Shown here one piece after another: positions 51,856 to 59,831 of a DNA stretch of 64,000 nt. A program made the translations under genes and the position numbers. Location: assembly GCA_965248685.1 (NCBI GenBank), contig CBDFKC010000003.1:1922001-1986000 (forward strand), written 5' to 3'. This DNA comes from VYFG01 sp965248685 (GTDB lineage: Bacteria; Pseudomonadota; Gammaproteobacteria; Arenicellales; Poriferihabitantaceae). Position 1 is the first letter of the stretch. Each line of letters starts with the position of its first letter. Below the pieces are notes generated by a model. That model did no database searches, was not told the origin of the DNA, and saw only the letters and a list, made by a program, of their open reading frames with translations.

Positions 51856-52832
51856 GCCCTCGGATAATGACACCGATAGGTGTGATCATTGCCAATATCA
51901 CTCAGGGGAGGAAACTCAACGCGACAATTATCCTTGGCAAATGGACAACGTGGATGAAATTCGCAACCCGATGGTCGATTGATCAGACTGGGAATTTCAC
52001 CCTGGAGTTCCAGCCGATCAATAACCGCGTCAGGATCCGGTTCCGGATTGGCCGAGAGCAACGCCAGGGTATAGGGATGGCTTGGCAGGTTAAATATGGT
52101 TTTGGTCGGACCCTGTTCCACCAGCCGACCAAAATACATAATACCCATACGATCGGTAATATGGCGAACCACATTCAGATTGTGGGTGATAACTAAAATA
52201 CTCAGACCGAGTTCGCCCTGGAGTCTTCCCAACAGGTTTAATATTTCTCCTTGTACTGATACATCCAGTCCCGCAGTGGGCTCGTCCGCCACGATTAACT
52301 TTGGATTTAGCGCGAGGGCCCGGGCAACACCCACTCGGCGGGCCTGGCCGCCGCTTAGTTGATGGGGATAACGCGTTGCAAAACTTTTATTCAGACCCAC
52401 CATTTCAAGCAATCGACCGACCTCCAAATTGAGATCGCGATTCGCCATATTATGTATTTTAAAGGGCTCGGCAAGAAGCGATCCCACGGTCATTCTCGGG
52501 CTTAGCGACCCAATCGGATCCTGGAACATAGTCCCTACATTGCGGCGAAACTTGCGGGTTTCTGCAGCGGCCATGCCAATAAGCTCTTTTCCATCATAGC
52601 GAATACTGCCTTGCTGGGGCCTAACCAGGCCAACCACTGAGCGCGCCAGGGTAGTTTTGCCCGAACCACTTTCGCCCACCAGGCCATAGGTCTGACCTTC
52701 TTCTATCTGCAAGGAAACGCCATATACGGCGTCAACAAACGGATCGTCGACTTTGTTGATTAATGCGCTGACTGTGGAATGGGTTCGAAAGCGAATTCGA
52801 ATATCTTCGATAACAAGCAGCGGATTGGTCAC
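51852..52832 (-). CDS. dppF: Dipeptide-type ABC transporter ATPase (DppF-like)
   Basis: 326 aa from the GTG at 52832, which overlaps the dppD stop as GTGA; an in-frame TTG at 52859 would overlap it by 31 bases. Walker A is GESGSGKTT, the Q-loop MFQDPIGSLSPRMTV, the signature LSGGQARRVGVARAL and Walker B IVADEPTAGLDVS. The C-terminal extension with PSGCEFHPRCPFAKDNC carries the Cys motif of oligopeptide-transporter ATPases, a possible iron-sulfur site. It ends convergent with the GMC gene. Confidence 0.88.
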   Translation of the reverse strand: MTNPLLVIEDIRIRFRTHSTVSALINKVDDPFVDAVYGVSLQIEEGQTYGLVGESGSGKTTLARSVVGLVRPQQGSIRYDGKELIGMAAAETRKFRRNVGTMFQDPIGSLSPRMTVGSLLAEPFKIHNMANRDLNLEVGRLLEMVGLNKSFATRYPHQLSGGQARRVGVARALALNPKLIVADEPTAGLDVSVQGEILNLLGRLQGELGLSILVITHNLNVVRHITDRMGIMYFGRLVEQGPTKTIFNLPSHPYTLALLSANPEPDPDAVIDRLELQGEIPSLINRPSGCEFHPRCPFAKDNCRVEFPPLSDIGNDHTYRCHYPRA

Positions 52833-53809
52833 GGCTTGGATTCTCCTGCCAGATGACAACGGGACCAGTGACCCAACGCATACTCGTGGTCGGTGGGGGT
52901 TTCGCTTTTACATTTATCCAGGCTGCGGTGACAGCGATCCGTGAATATACAACCCGCCGGGAGCTCGGTTAGATCCGGAATTTCTCCGGGGATGGTCGGC
53001 AGGGTCCGGGTGATTTCGCTAATCCGGGCGGGATCGCATTCGAGTAGCTTATGGGTATAGGGATGGGACGGGCGATGGAATATGTCGCGCACCGCTCCCC
53101 GTTCCACGACCTCACCGCCATACATAACCACCACGTAGTCGCATAGCTCTGCAATAACCCCCAGGTGATGGGATATAAACAGGATTGAGCACCCCATACT
53201 TTTCTGCAGTTCCCGCAGGCGATGAATAATCTGGACTTCCAGAGTTGCGTCAAGGGCGGTGGTTGGTTCGTCCGCGATTAACAGCGAGGGCTCTGCCTGC
53301 AATGCCATTGCGATGGCGATGCGCTGGCGCATGCCGCCGGAAAATTGATGAGGGTAATTGTTGAGTCGTTGTTCTGGATCGGGGATACCAACCTGGTTAA
53401 GCATGTCAATGGATCGTGCACGTTTCTGCTGTTTGCTACTGGTGTCACGATACTGGATATCCATCATCTGGGTGCCGATGGAAAGCACCGGATTGAGGGT
53501 CGTCATGGGGTCCTGGAATATCATGGAAATTTTCTGGCCCCGAATCTCTCGCATTTCATTTTCGGTTTTCTCGAGCAGATCTCTGCCTTCGAAATTGATC
53601 GAACCGGCGGTTACGTGGGCGTTGTTTGCCAACAATCGTACAATGCTGTTAATCATGGTCGATTTGCCGCAGCCACTCTCACCAACCACCCCGACTATGG
53701 AACCTACCGGAACCGTGAGATCAATTTGGCGCAGCGCTTTTAGCGCTCCACGTTCGTTATTAAACTCGACGCTTAAACCCTGGATGTCGAGAACGTTGTC
53801 GACTGCCAT
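52829..53809 (-). CDS. dppD: Dipeptide-type ABC transporter ATPase (DppD-like)
   Basis: 326 aa. Walker A is GESGCGKST, the Q-loop MIFQDPMTTLNPVLSIG, the signature FSGGMRQRIAIAMAL and Walker B LIADEPTTALDAT. The C-terminal region has LPAGCIFTDRCHRSLDKC, the paired-Cys motif of DppD/OppD ATPases. The ATG at 53809 shares one base with the dppC stop (TAATG). It would pair with the DppF-like subunit. Confidence 0.88.
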   Translation of the reverse strand: MAVDNVLDIQGLSVEFNNERGALKALRQIDLTVPVGSIVGVVGESGCGKSTMINSIVRLLANNAHVTAGSINFEGRDLLEKTENEMREIRGQKISMIFQDPMTTLNPVLSIGTQMMDIQYRDTSSKQQKRARSIDMLNQVGIPDPEQRLNNYPHQFSGGMRQRIAIAMALQAEPSLLIADEPTTALDATLEVQIIHRLRELQKSMGCSILFISHHLGVIAELCDYVVVMYGGEVVERGAVRDIFHRPSHPYTHKLLECDPARISEITRTLPTIPGEIPDLTELPAGCIFTDRCHRSLDKCKSETPTDHEYALGHWSRCHLAGESKP

Positions 53810-54708
53810 TAGATTTCTTTACGTAATTTGGGGTCGAACGCGTCGCGCAGACTTTCGCCGAGAAAGGTGAATCCGAGGGTCGTTAATACCACTGGAATGC
53901 CTCCGGCGATAATTGGCCAGGGTGTGTTGTAAATAAACGAATAGCCGTCGTTTAAGATGGTTCCCCAGCTAGGTGTGGGTGGTCGTACCCCCATTCCAAG
54001 AAAACTCAGGCCGGCTTCAATGGTAATGACGAATGGAATATCCATGCTCGCCAATATCAATAAGGGGCCAACTACATTCGGCAGCATATGCATAGCGATA
54101 ATCCGAATAAATCCGGCGCCGATAGCCTGCTCCGCCAGAATAAATTCGGCATTACGTAACGCCAGGGTTTGGGATCTCACCATGCGCCCGTATATCGGGA
54201 TCTGGGTCACGATAACGACAATCATCACGGTGGTCAAACTGGGGCCGAATAGCGTTACAACGGCAAGTGCGAACATTACCGTAGGAAATGAACGCACCGA
54301 ATCAAATAACAACATCAGGCAATTGTCGAGCCAGCGCGGTCCGTATCCGGCAATCAGCCCTAGGGTCAATCCAATCAACAAGGCGACCCCAATAGAAATC
54401 AACGAAACTTTCAATGCGATCTGTCCGCCAACCAGTACTCTGGAAAAAATATCACGACCGAGCTGATCCGTGCCGAGGTAATGATCCGCGCTTGGGGGTT
54501 GCAGTTTTACCTTGATATTTATTTTGTTGGGTTCGTAGGGAGAAAACCATTCTGCACCGATGGCACTAACCAATACGAAGACCACCAGAAACATACCGAG
54601 TGCACCAAGAGGTTCTCGCACAACCCGCTTTAACGATTTGCCCACCATCGCCCAGGTGCTGGTGGTATTTTCCATGGGCTCGGATTTGCTCAGAATATCG
54701 TTATTCAC
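53809..54708 (-). CDS. dppC: Dipeptide-type ABC transporter permease (DppC-like)
   Basis: 299 aa. N-terminal OppC_N segment (KSLKRVVREPLGALGMFLVV) plus five further helices. It has DHYLGTDQLGRDIFSRVLVG near residue 75, an EAA loop AEFILAEQAIGAGFIRIIAM near 186 and AGLSFLGMGVRPPTPSWGTI. The GTG start overlaps the dppB stop by one base. The mature protein is a standard DppC permease. The substrate may be a modified peptide or opine-like molecule rather than a plain dipeptide. Confidence 0.88.
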   Translation of the reverse strand: MNNDILSKSEPMENTTSTWAMVGKSLKRVVREPLGALGMFLVVFVLVSAIGAEWFSPYEPNKINIKVKLQPPSADHYLGTDQLGRDIFSRVLVGGQIALKVSLISIGVALLIGLTLGLIAGYGPRWLDNCLMLLFDSVRSFPTVMFALAVVTLFGPSLTTVMIVVIVTQIPIYGRMVRSQTLALRNAEFILAEQAIGAGFIRIIAMHMLPNVVGPLLILASMDIPFVITIEAGLSFLGMGVRPPTPSWGTILNDGYSFIYNTPWPIIAGGIPVVLTTLGFTFLGESLRDAFDPKLRKEI

Positions 54709-55652
54709 TAGTTATCGGTTCTCAACCGCGGATCAACCAATGCATTGATGACATCAGCCAGGGTTGTACTAACCACAAACAGAAAAGTTGTAACCACAAC
54801 CGAGCCCATCACAACGGGATAATTTCTGCTGGTAACCGCGTTAAAAATCAAGCGACCAATACCCGGGCGGGCGAAAACGATTTCGGTAAACACCGCGCTT
54901 GATATCAAAATACCAATGCCCATTCCAAGCAATGTCACGGTGGGCAAAATCGCCAGTCGTAATACGTATTTGAATACGATGGTTCTTTCTGGTAGTCCAA
55001 ACGCCCGGGCCGTGCGTACATGGGACTCGCCCATGACTTCAAGCATGGAGGCCCTAACCAGGCGCGAAAAATAACCCACCCAACCAAGTCCTACGGCGAA
55101 TGCCGGCAGAATCAAATGAATTAAATAGCTACTGGTACTGCCACGATCCCCGGCGCCAATTGCGGGCAACCATTTCAGGGTCACGGCAAACAGTAATACC
55201 GAATAAAGTGCCACCACGAAAGTCGGGATAGCGATACAACTCACAGATAATATGCCGGCGATTCGGTCTATCAGGCTATTTCGATAGATCGCGGAAAGGC
55301 ATCCTAATGGAATGCCAACAATAATGGCCCAGCCAAGGCCAGCAAGTACCAGGTAGATCGTATGGGGGAGCTGCTCAAAAACAATGGTACTCACTGGCTT
55401 GTTTTTGAACACATCGACGCCGAGATCGCCTTTGGCGACATTACCGAGGAAGCGCACGATCTGCAGCGGCAATGGATCGTTGAGGCCCATTTTTTCGTGA
55501 ATCTGGGCGCGCAATTCAGGACTGGCACGAGGGCCGAGAATTGTCTTTACCGGATCTCCCGGAACCAGATGGATCATGGTGTATAGCAGCGATACTGCCA
55601 CCACGATAATCAGCACTCCGAGAAGTAATCTCTTAAAGACGTAAAGCCACAT
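54708..55652 (-). CDS. dppB: Dipeptide-type ABC transporter permease (DppB-like)
   Basis: 314 aa, first gene of the dppBCDF unit. It starts MWLYVFKRLLLGVLIIVVAV and has MIHLVPGDPVKTILGPRAS, then the EAA-type loop GESHVRTARAFGLPERTIVF near residue 212 and VFTEIVFARPGIGRLIFNAV near 258. Six helices. Transcribed from the 265-bp region 55653-55917, divergent from the solute-binding protein gene. Its operon order is dppB-C-D-F with overlaps at each joint. Confidence 0.88.
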   Translation of the reverse strand: MWLYVFKRLLLGVLIIVVAVSLLYTMIHLVPGDPVKTILGPRASPELRAQIHEKMGLNDPLPLQIVRFLGNVAKGDLGVDVFKNKPVSTIVFEQLPHTIYLVLAGLGWAIIVGIPLGCLSAIYRNSLIDRIAGILSVSCIAIPTFVVALYSVLLFAVTLKWLPAIGAGDRGSTSSYLIHLILPAFAVGLGWVGYFSRLVRASMLEVMGESHVRTARAFGLPERTIVFKYVLRLAILPTVTLLGMGIGILISSAVFTEIVFARPGIGRLIFNAVTSRNYPVVMGSVVVTTFLFVVSTTLADVINALVDPRLRTDN

Positions 55653-55787
55653 GATATTTAGTTATAGTTTTGCTGCCGTGGAAGGTGAATTCCGTTGCTA
55701 ACTCTGGTTTATAAATGCAGTGAATATGCCAATAGTGCTAAAAATTACGATCTTTGTATGACAGCTTTCGGCTTCTATACTAATCGG

Positions 55788-55803
55788 GTATATCTTGATA
55801 TAC
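55788..55803. promoter_or_regulatory. Candidate operator in the divergent dpp region
   Basis: GTATAT-CTTG-ATATAC is a perfect 16-bp inverted repeat with a 4-base centre. It sits in the AT-rich region between the divergent DppB-like permease and binding-protein genes, so a regulator bound here could control both. It shares half-site letters with the HipB operators but in reversed order; this may be chance in AT-rich DNA. Confidence 0.4.
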
Positions 55804-55917
55804 AATGATTCTGTTTCGTTAGTAAATACAAACTATATAGAATTAACTTTACTTGGACGCTGCTACTCACTGTTAACCAGCTGACAAGATTAAACACATT
55901 ATTAGAGGAGAATTATT

Positions 55918-57462
55918 ATGATAAACCCGATTTCCCGCCGGCAATTTATCGGTGGGTCCGCCGCTGCAATTGCTGCAACAAGTTTTGGCAGTAATTTCAC
56001 ATACGCTGCCAGTGGTGACACACTTACCATTCGTGCACCAGCGGATATCGCAAATATAGATCCCGCATTTTGGCAAAACACCGCAGACCTTTGGACCATG
56101 GATGCAATATATCCACGGTTAATTAATTTCAAACCGGGCTCAGACTGGGAGTGGGAACTGTATTCGGCAGAGTCCATTAGCCAGCGCGACGACAAGACCA
56201 TCGACTTTAAACTGTTGCCGGGTTCGATGTGGAATAACGGCTACGGTGAAGTTACCACTGCGGACGTAAAATTTTCTTTTGAAAGATATCTGGATAAAGA
56301 TTTAGCCGCCGCTACGGGTGATAACTGGGCGCTGCTTGATCATGTAGAAATTCATGATAAGTACAGCGGCACCATACATTTTAAAGAACCCTTTGCGCCG
56401 GTCTGGTGGTTTGTGCTGCCATATGCAACCGGTAGTATTTTGTGTAAAGAGGCTGTTGAAAAAGCCGAAGGCGGAACCTTCTCGTTGGAGCCTCCTGCCA
56501 TGGGTGGCGCCTATGTTATTGAAGAGCATGTCGCCAGCCAGCGCCTGGTTCTAAAAGCCCATGATGGATGGGTCGGTCCCAAGCCTGAATTTACTACCGT
56601 TGAAATGCTGCCGATTACCGATTCCAAGGCGGCCGAAAACGCGGTTCAGGCGGGGCAGTTGGACTTTACCCGGATCAGTTTGAGCGTAGTGCCGGAGTTC
56701 CAGAAAAAAATGCCCGAAGGACTTAACCTTGAACTTAAATACGCTCCGGATAATGTCTGGATGGGAATGAATGCGGCCAGTCCACGTTTGTCCGACGTTC
56801 GGGTACGCCAGGCAATTTTGAAAGCAATCGATGTGGAAGCGATTCTCGAAGGCGCATATTTTGGTGTGGCTGAACGTGCCCATGGTCCGGTTTCCAAGGG
56901 ACTGTTGGGTTATCGTGAGCAAGCACCGGCAGGACGGGATGTTGAGGGTGCCAAAAAGCTGTTGGAAGAAGCTGGTGTTTCGGGACTCGAGATCACTCTC
57001 GATACCTTATCCGATACCGACTTCTTGACCGCGGCGCAAATTGTTCAGTCAAACTTGGCAGACGTGGGTGTAACGATGCACATCGAATCCCACGAGGGCG
57101 GGACCTTCTGGTCATTGGTTGAGACCAAAGGCAAGGAAGGTCTGGATATGCAATTCCAACGCTGGCTAGCGCCACCTGATTTGAGTTGGACCACCCAGTG
57201 GCTGCTTTCAACCCAGGCCGGTGTATGGAACTGGCAGTGGTTTGACAGCAAGGAGTTTGATGATCTTCACTTTGCTGCGATGGCCGAAACCGATAATGGC
57301 AAACGCGGGCAAATGCTGGTGGATCTGCAACAGATGCTGGACGATAGCGGCTGTTATCTATGGATAACCCAGCCACCTCGACCCATGACCTGGCACGATA
57401 GTGTAGTGCCGGCGATGAAACCAAATGGCGATCCGAGACTGGAATTATTTAAGAAAGCCTAA
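55918..57462 (+). CDS. Dipeptide-type ABC transporter solute-binding protein with Tat-like signal
   Basis: 514 aa. The N-terminus has ISRRQFIGGSAAAIAATSFG, a twin-arginine-type signal, so it may be exported folded. The family-5 binding fold shows the RAPADIANIDPAFWQNTADL start, TTADVKFSFERYLDKDL near residue 110 and VRQAILKAIDVEAILEG near 300. It is the binding protein for the divergent dppBCDF genes. The ribosome-binding site AGAGGAG (55904-55910) is strong. A rho-independent terminator follows at 57476. Tat export is uncommon for this family in enteric bacteria. Confidence 0.88.
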   Translation: MINPISRRQFIGGSAAAIAATSFGSNFTYAASGDTLTIRAPADIANIDPAFWQNTADLWTMDAIYPRLINFKPGSDWEWELYSAESISQRDDKTIDFKLLPGSMWNNGYGEVTTADVKFSFERYLDKDLAAATGDNWALLDHVEIHDKYSGTIHFKEPFAPVWWFVLPYATGSILCKEAVEKAEGGTFSLEPPAMGGAYVIEEHVASQRLVLKAHDGWVGPKPEFTTVEMLPITDSKAAENAVQAGQLDFTRISLSVVPEFQKKMPEGLNLELKYAPDNVWMGMNAASPRLSDVRVRQAILKAIDVEAILEGAYFGVAERAHGPVSKGLLGYREQAPAGRDVEGAKKLLEEAGVSGLEITLDTLSDTDFLTAAQIVQSNLADVGVTMHIESHEGGTFWSLVETKGKEGLDMQFQRWLAPPDLSWTTQWLLSTQAGVWNWQWFDSKEFDDLHFAAMAETDNGKRGQMLVDLQQMLDDSGCYLWITQPPRPMTWHDSVVPAMKPNGDPRLELFKKA

Positions 57463-57475
57463 GGTTGTAATATCG

Positions 57476-57510
57476 AAAACCCTCTCCTTCCCGGGGGAGG
57501 GTTTTTTATT
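57476..57510 (+). terminator. Rho-independent terminator of the binding-protein gene
   Basis: AAAACCCTCTCC pairs with GGGGGAGGGTTTT around a TTCCC-type loop and is followed by TTTTTTATT. It starts 14 bases past the stop and is the clearest terminator in the window. Confidence 0.85.
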
Positions 57511-57538
57511 GGCGGCTTTAGTTGTCGCTTTAAGTGGG

Positions 57539-58324
57539 CTAGATTTTCTGTCCGCGGAAATGCTGCTGGAATAATCCACCACTTTGCAGCCCGGCGAATC
57601 GTGCCACGGTCCATTCAAGAAATCCAGCGTATCCCTGTTCCCCCAGAGATGAAATCAGTTCGGGCTTTAACCTAGTAGTCACCCGCTCCAATGCGGTTCT
57701 GGAAAATTCAGTAAACGCATCGGTCCGATCAACAAATCCCAGGTTATCAAATCCACTTCCAGTCAGCGCTGCCGCAAAATCCGCTGGATCGACAAAATAA
57801 AAATTGAGTCCGCGATCTCTGAGTAGCTTGTCCCAGTTTCGATACCCCTGGTTATGTTGACGAATCATCCATTCGGAACCGGTAATCCATCCTTCACTAA
57901 CTAAAATACGATTGATATCACGAAAAAACCCAACCAAATCCTGCATATGACAACTCACCGCGGTGACATAGACAAGGTCAAAAGAATGATCTGAAAAGGG
58001 CAGGGGGCCTGGAGAACCGGGCACTAACTCGATTTGTCCGTCGAGGTCGTTTAGTTGAATTAGTTCAGCAGCCCGCCCAAGCACACCAGGGTCAATATCA
58101 AATCCAACTACATCGGTGGCGCCCAAATCCCGTGCCAGGGTGACTGTCGCGCCACCCAGACCACATCCGAGATCCAGGATACGCTTTCCCTCGAGACTAA
58201 TGCCTTGCAGTATTTTACCAACCTCCTGGTCTCCGCCAGCTGACAGGTAACCTGTACCATAGACCAATTCCATGGTATCGATATTTCGTTGGTCGTAGCG
58301 GTTTTTTGATTGCTCTGATTTCAC
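57539..58324 (-). CDS. SAM-dependent methyltransferase
   Basis: 261 aa. SAM-binding motif I is ILDLGCGLGGATVTLARDLG (residue ~50), with VVGFDID as the next strand and PFSDHSFDLVYV as motif II. The N-terminal YGTGYLSAGGDQEV resembles the phosphoethanolamine or glycine/sarcosine N-methyltransferase group, so an amine acceptor is plausible. The start is GTG. It follows the TauD-type gene (58349-59398) by 24 bp on the same strand, forming a likely two-gene unit. Confidence 0.75.
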   Translation of the reverse strand: MKSEQSKNRYDQRNIDTMELVYGTGYLSAGGDQEVGKILQGISLEGKRILDLGCGLGGATVTLARDLGATDVVGFDIDPGVLGRAAELIQLNDLDGQIELVPGSPGPLPFSDHSFDLVYVTAVSCHMQDLVGFFRDINRILVSEGWITGSEWMIRQHNQGYRNWDKLLRDRGLNFYFVDPADFAAALTGSGFDNLGFVDRTDAFTEFSRTALERVTTRLKPELISSLGEQGYAGFLEWTVARFAGLQSGGLFQQHFRGQKI

Positions 58325-58348
58325 AGGGATAAACGAATGCGGATTGAA

Positions 58349-59398
58349 TTAAACTGGATTCAGCCCGATACCACCACGAACTTGCCCAGGTTCAACGTTC
58401 CGCCACAGAACTCCATGGCTGATGGGAAGAGGACGTTGGGGTGAACTCAACCAGATACGTAGTAAACATCGTTGGTACCCATGTTTGGGATCGTCTACGA
58501 ATGCGGTGCGGGAATGATAGATCACATGATTGTTGAGAAACTGGATATCGCCTTTTTCCATGCGCATTTGAAAGTGTTGCTGCTCAGCTATTTCTGCCAG
58601 AAGGTCCAGGGCTTGCCATTGATTTTCGGTTACTTCAGGAGCGCCTGCCACATGGGTCAATGCTTCCACATAGGTTCGGGAATAGTGGCTGGTAAAATGA
58701 CCATCGCGCAGTCCCCAAACAGGCAACTGGTACCACGATTTTTCTCCGCCAGTTTCCTCGCCGATACGACTCCTCGGTAAATCCTGGTAGAGCAACGCAC
58801 AACTTTCAGGATATCGTTGCAGCATTTCGTTGTGCACGGTTACCGAGCTTGAAAGTTTGCTGTAACCACCTTGTTTGGCCACACCGGTGCACAGCAATCC
58901 AACAATGTCTGTCCGGTCGGTGTGATAGCGCAGTTCCGCGTTAGAAGCGGTTCGGGCTCGAGACGACAAAAAACTGCCACTACTTGCCGGCAGCTGTCCG
59001 TATCGCTGGCCGACATCGCCGGCTTCGGCACGAATCTCCCGCATTAGTTGTCCATTAGAATTCTGTGAAACCGGTTGGCCGAGATGGCTGGCTATCCCCA
59101 TCCAGACAAGTTGTAAATCCTCTTGGCTCCAGCGCTCCATAGGAAGTCCGCGTAACCGAACGAATCCACATCCGTTTTCCAGTTCATTGGCCATGGTCTT
59201 TAACCTGGTGGCCAATCCGGATAGTTGAAACAGGGTAGAGTCGATGGTTGCTATCGCTCCAGAGGCGGCTTTAGCCCGTTCAAGAGCCTGATCTATTTCG
59301 TCGATGTCCCCGGGTTGAATCGTAAATTGCCAACGGGGATTCTTCGCTATTTTCGCACCATGCCACGCGGCGGCGCTATGGATTACATGTGGCGACAT
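58349..59398 (-). CDS. TauD/gamma-butyrobetaine hydroxylase-type oxygenase
   Basis: 349 aa Fe(II)/2-oxoglutarate enzyme. Iron ligands are His and Asp in LRYHTDRTDIVG near residue 159 and His in HVIYHSRTAFVDD near 301. The 2-oxoglutarate Arg lies in YQRCLLRIWLSSP. The N-terminal region has GCGFVRLRGLPMERW. It may hydroxylate an amine-containing substrate; together with the methyltransferase downstream it suggests modification of a betaine-like molecule. The Baeyer-Villiger remnant lies immediately upstream. Confidence 0.8.
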   Translation of the reverse strand: MSPHVIHSAAAWHGAKIAKNPRWQFTIQPGDIDEIDQALERAKAASGAIATIDSTLFQLSGLATRLKTMANELENGCGFVRLRGLPMERWSQEDLQLVWMGIASHLGQPVSQNSNGQLMREIRAEAGDVGQRYGQLPASSGSFLSSRARTASNAELRYHTDRTDIVGLLCTGVAKQGGYSKLSSSVTVHNEMLQRYPESCALLYQDLPRSRIGEETGGEKSWYQLPVWGLRDGHFTSHYSRTYVEALTHVAGAPEVTENQWQALDLLAEIAEQQHFQMRMEKGDIQFLNNHVIYHSRTAFVDDPKHGYQRCLLRIWLSSPQRPLPISHGVLWRNVEPGQVRGGIGLNPV

Positions 59399-59428
59399 TA
59401 TTGGCTCGTGAGACTTGGGGTATATGGG

Positions 59429-59797
59429 TCATAGTAGACCCGTTGTAACCTTCCAGCAACACCCATCTTCATCGTATTCAGCTGACTTTACCCGGGTATC
59501 CAAATCGATATCCCGGGACAGGTCGAAACGATCTACAACGTGATTGATATAACGCAGTATCTCCGGTTGTTGAGCATAACGTTCGGACCAGTGCCATTGT
59601 TGTTGCAGGCCGTCATCAAATGAATAGGAATAGGTCATGCTTTGGACGTCGCAACGCGCCCCGGGGTATCTGTTCCAATAAAAGGTGCCCCCTGGCCCTG
59701 AGCCTGCTTCCAGAACCCTGACAGAGAATCCCTGTTGGCCCAGGCGGTGAAGTGCGTAAATACCGGAAAATCCGGCGCCAACAATGATTACGTCCAC
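59429..59797 (-). pseudogene. Truncated Baeyer-Villiger-type flavin monooxygenase (N-terminal part)
   Basis: 122 aa. It begins MDVIIVGAGFSGIYALHRLG, the FAD-binding motif of flavin monooxygenases, and has GGTFYWNRYPGARCDVQSMT, the Baeyer-Villiger fingerprint near residue 40. Full enzymes have about 540 aa. The reading frame ends after CCWKVTTGLL, just where the NADP and substrate domains should follow. The missing part was not found downstream, so this is a 3' deletion remnant. The GTG start lies 34 bp from the next upstream gene's end. Confidence 0.75.
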
Positions 59798-59831
59798 GGC
59801 CGTCCGTGCATTGTTTGCGTCATTGTTCGCG

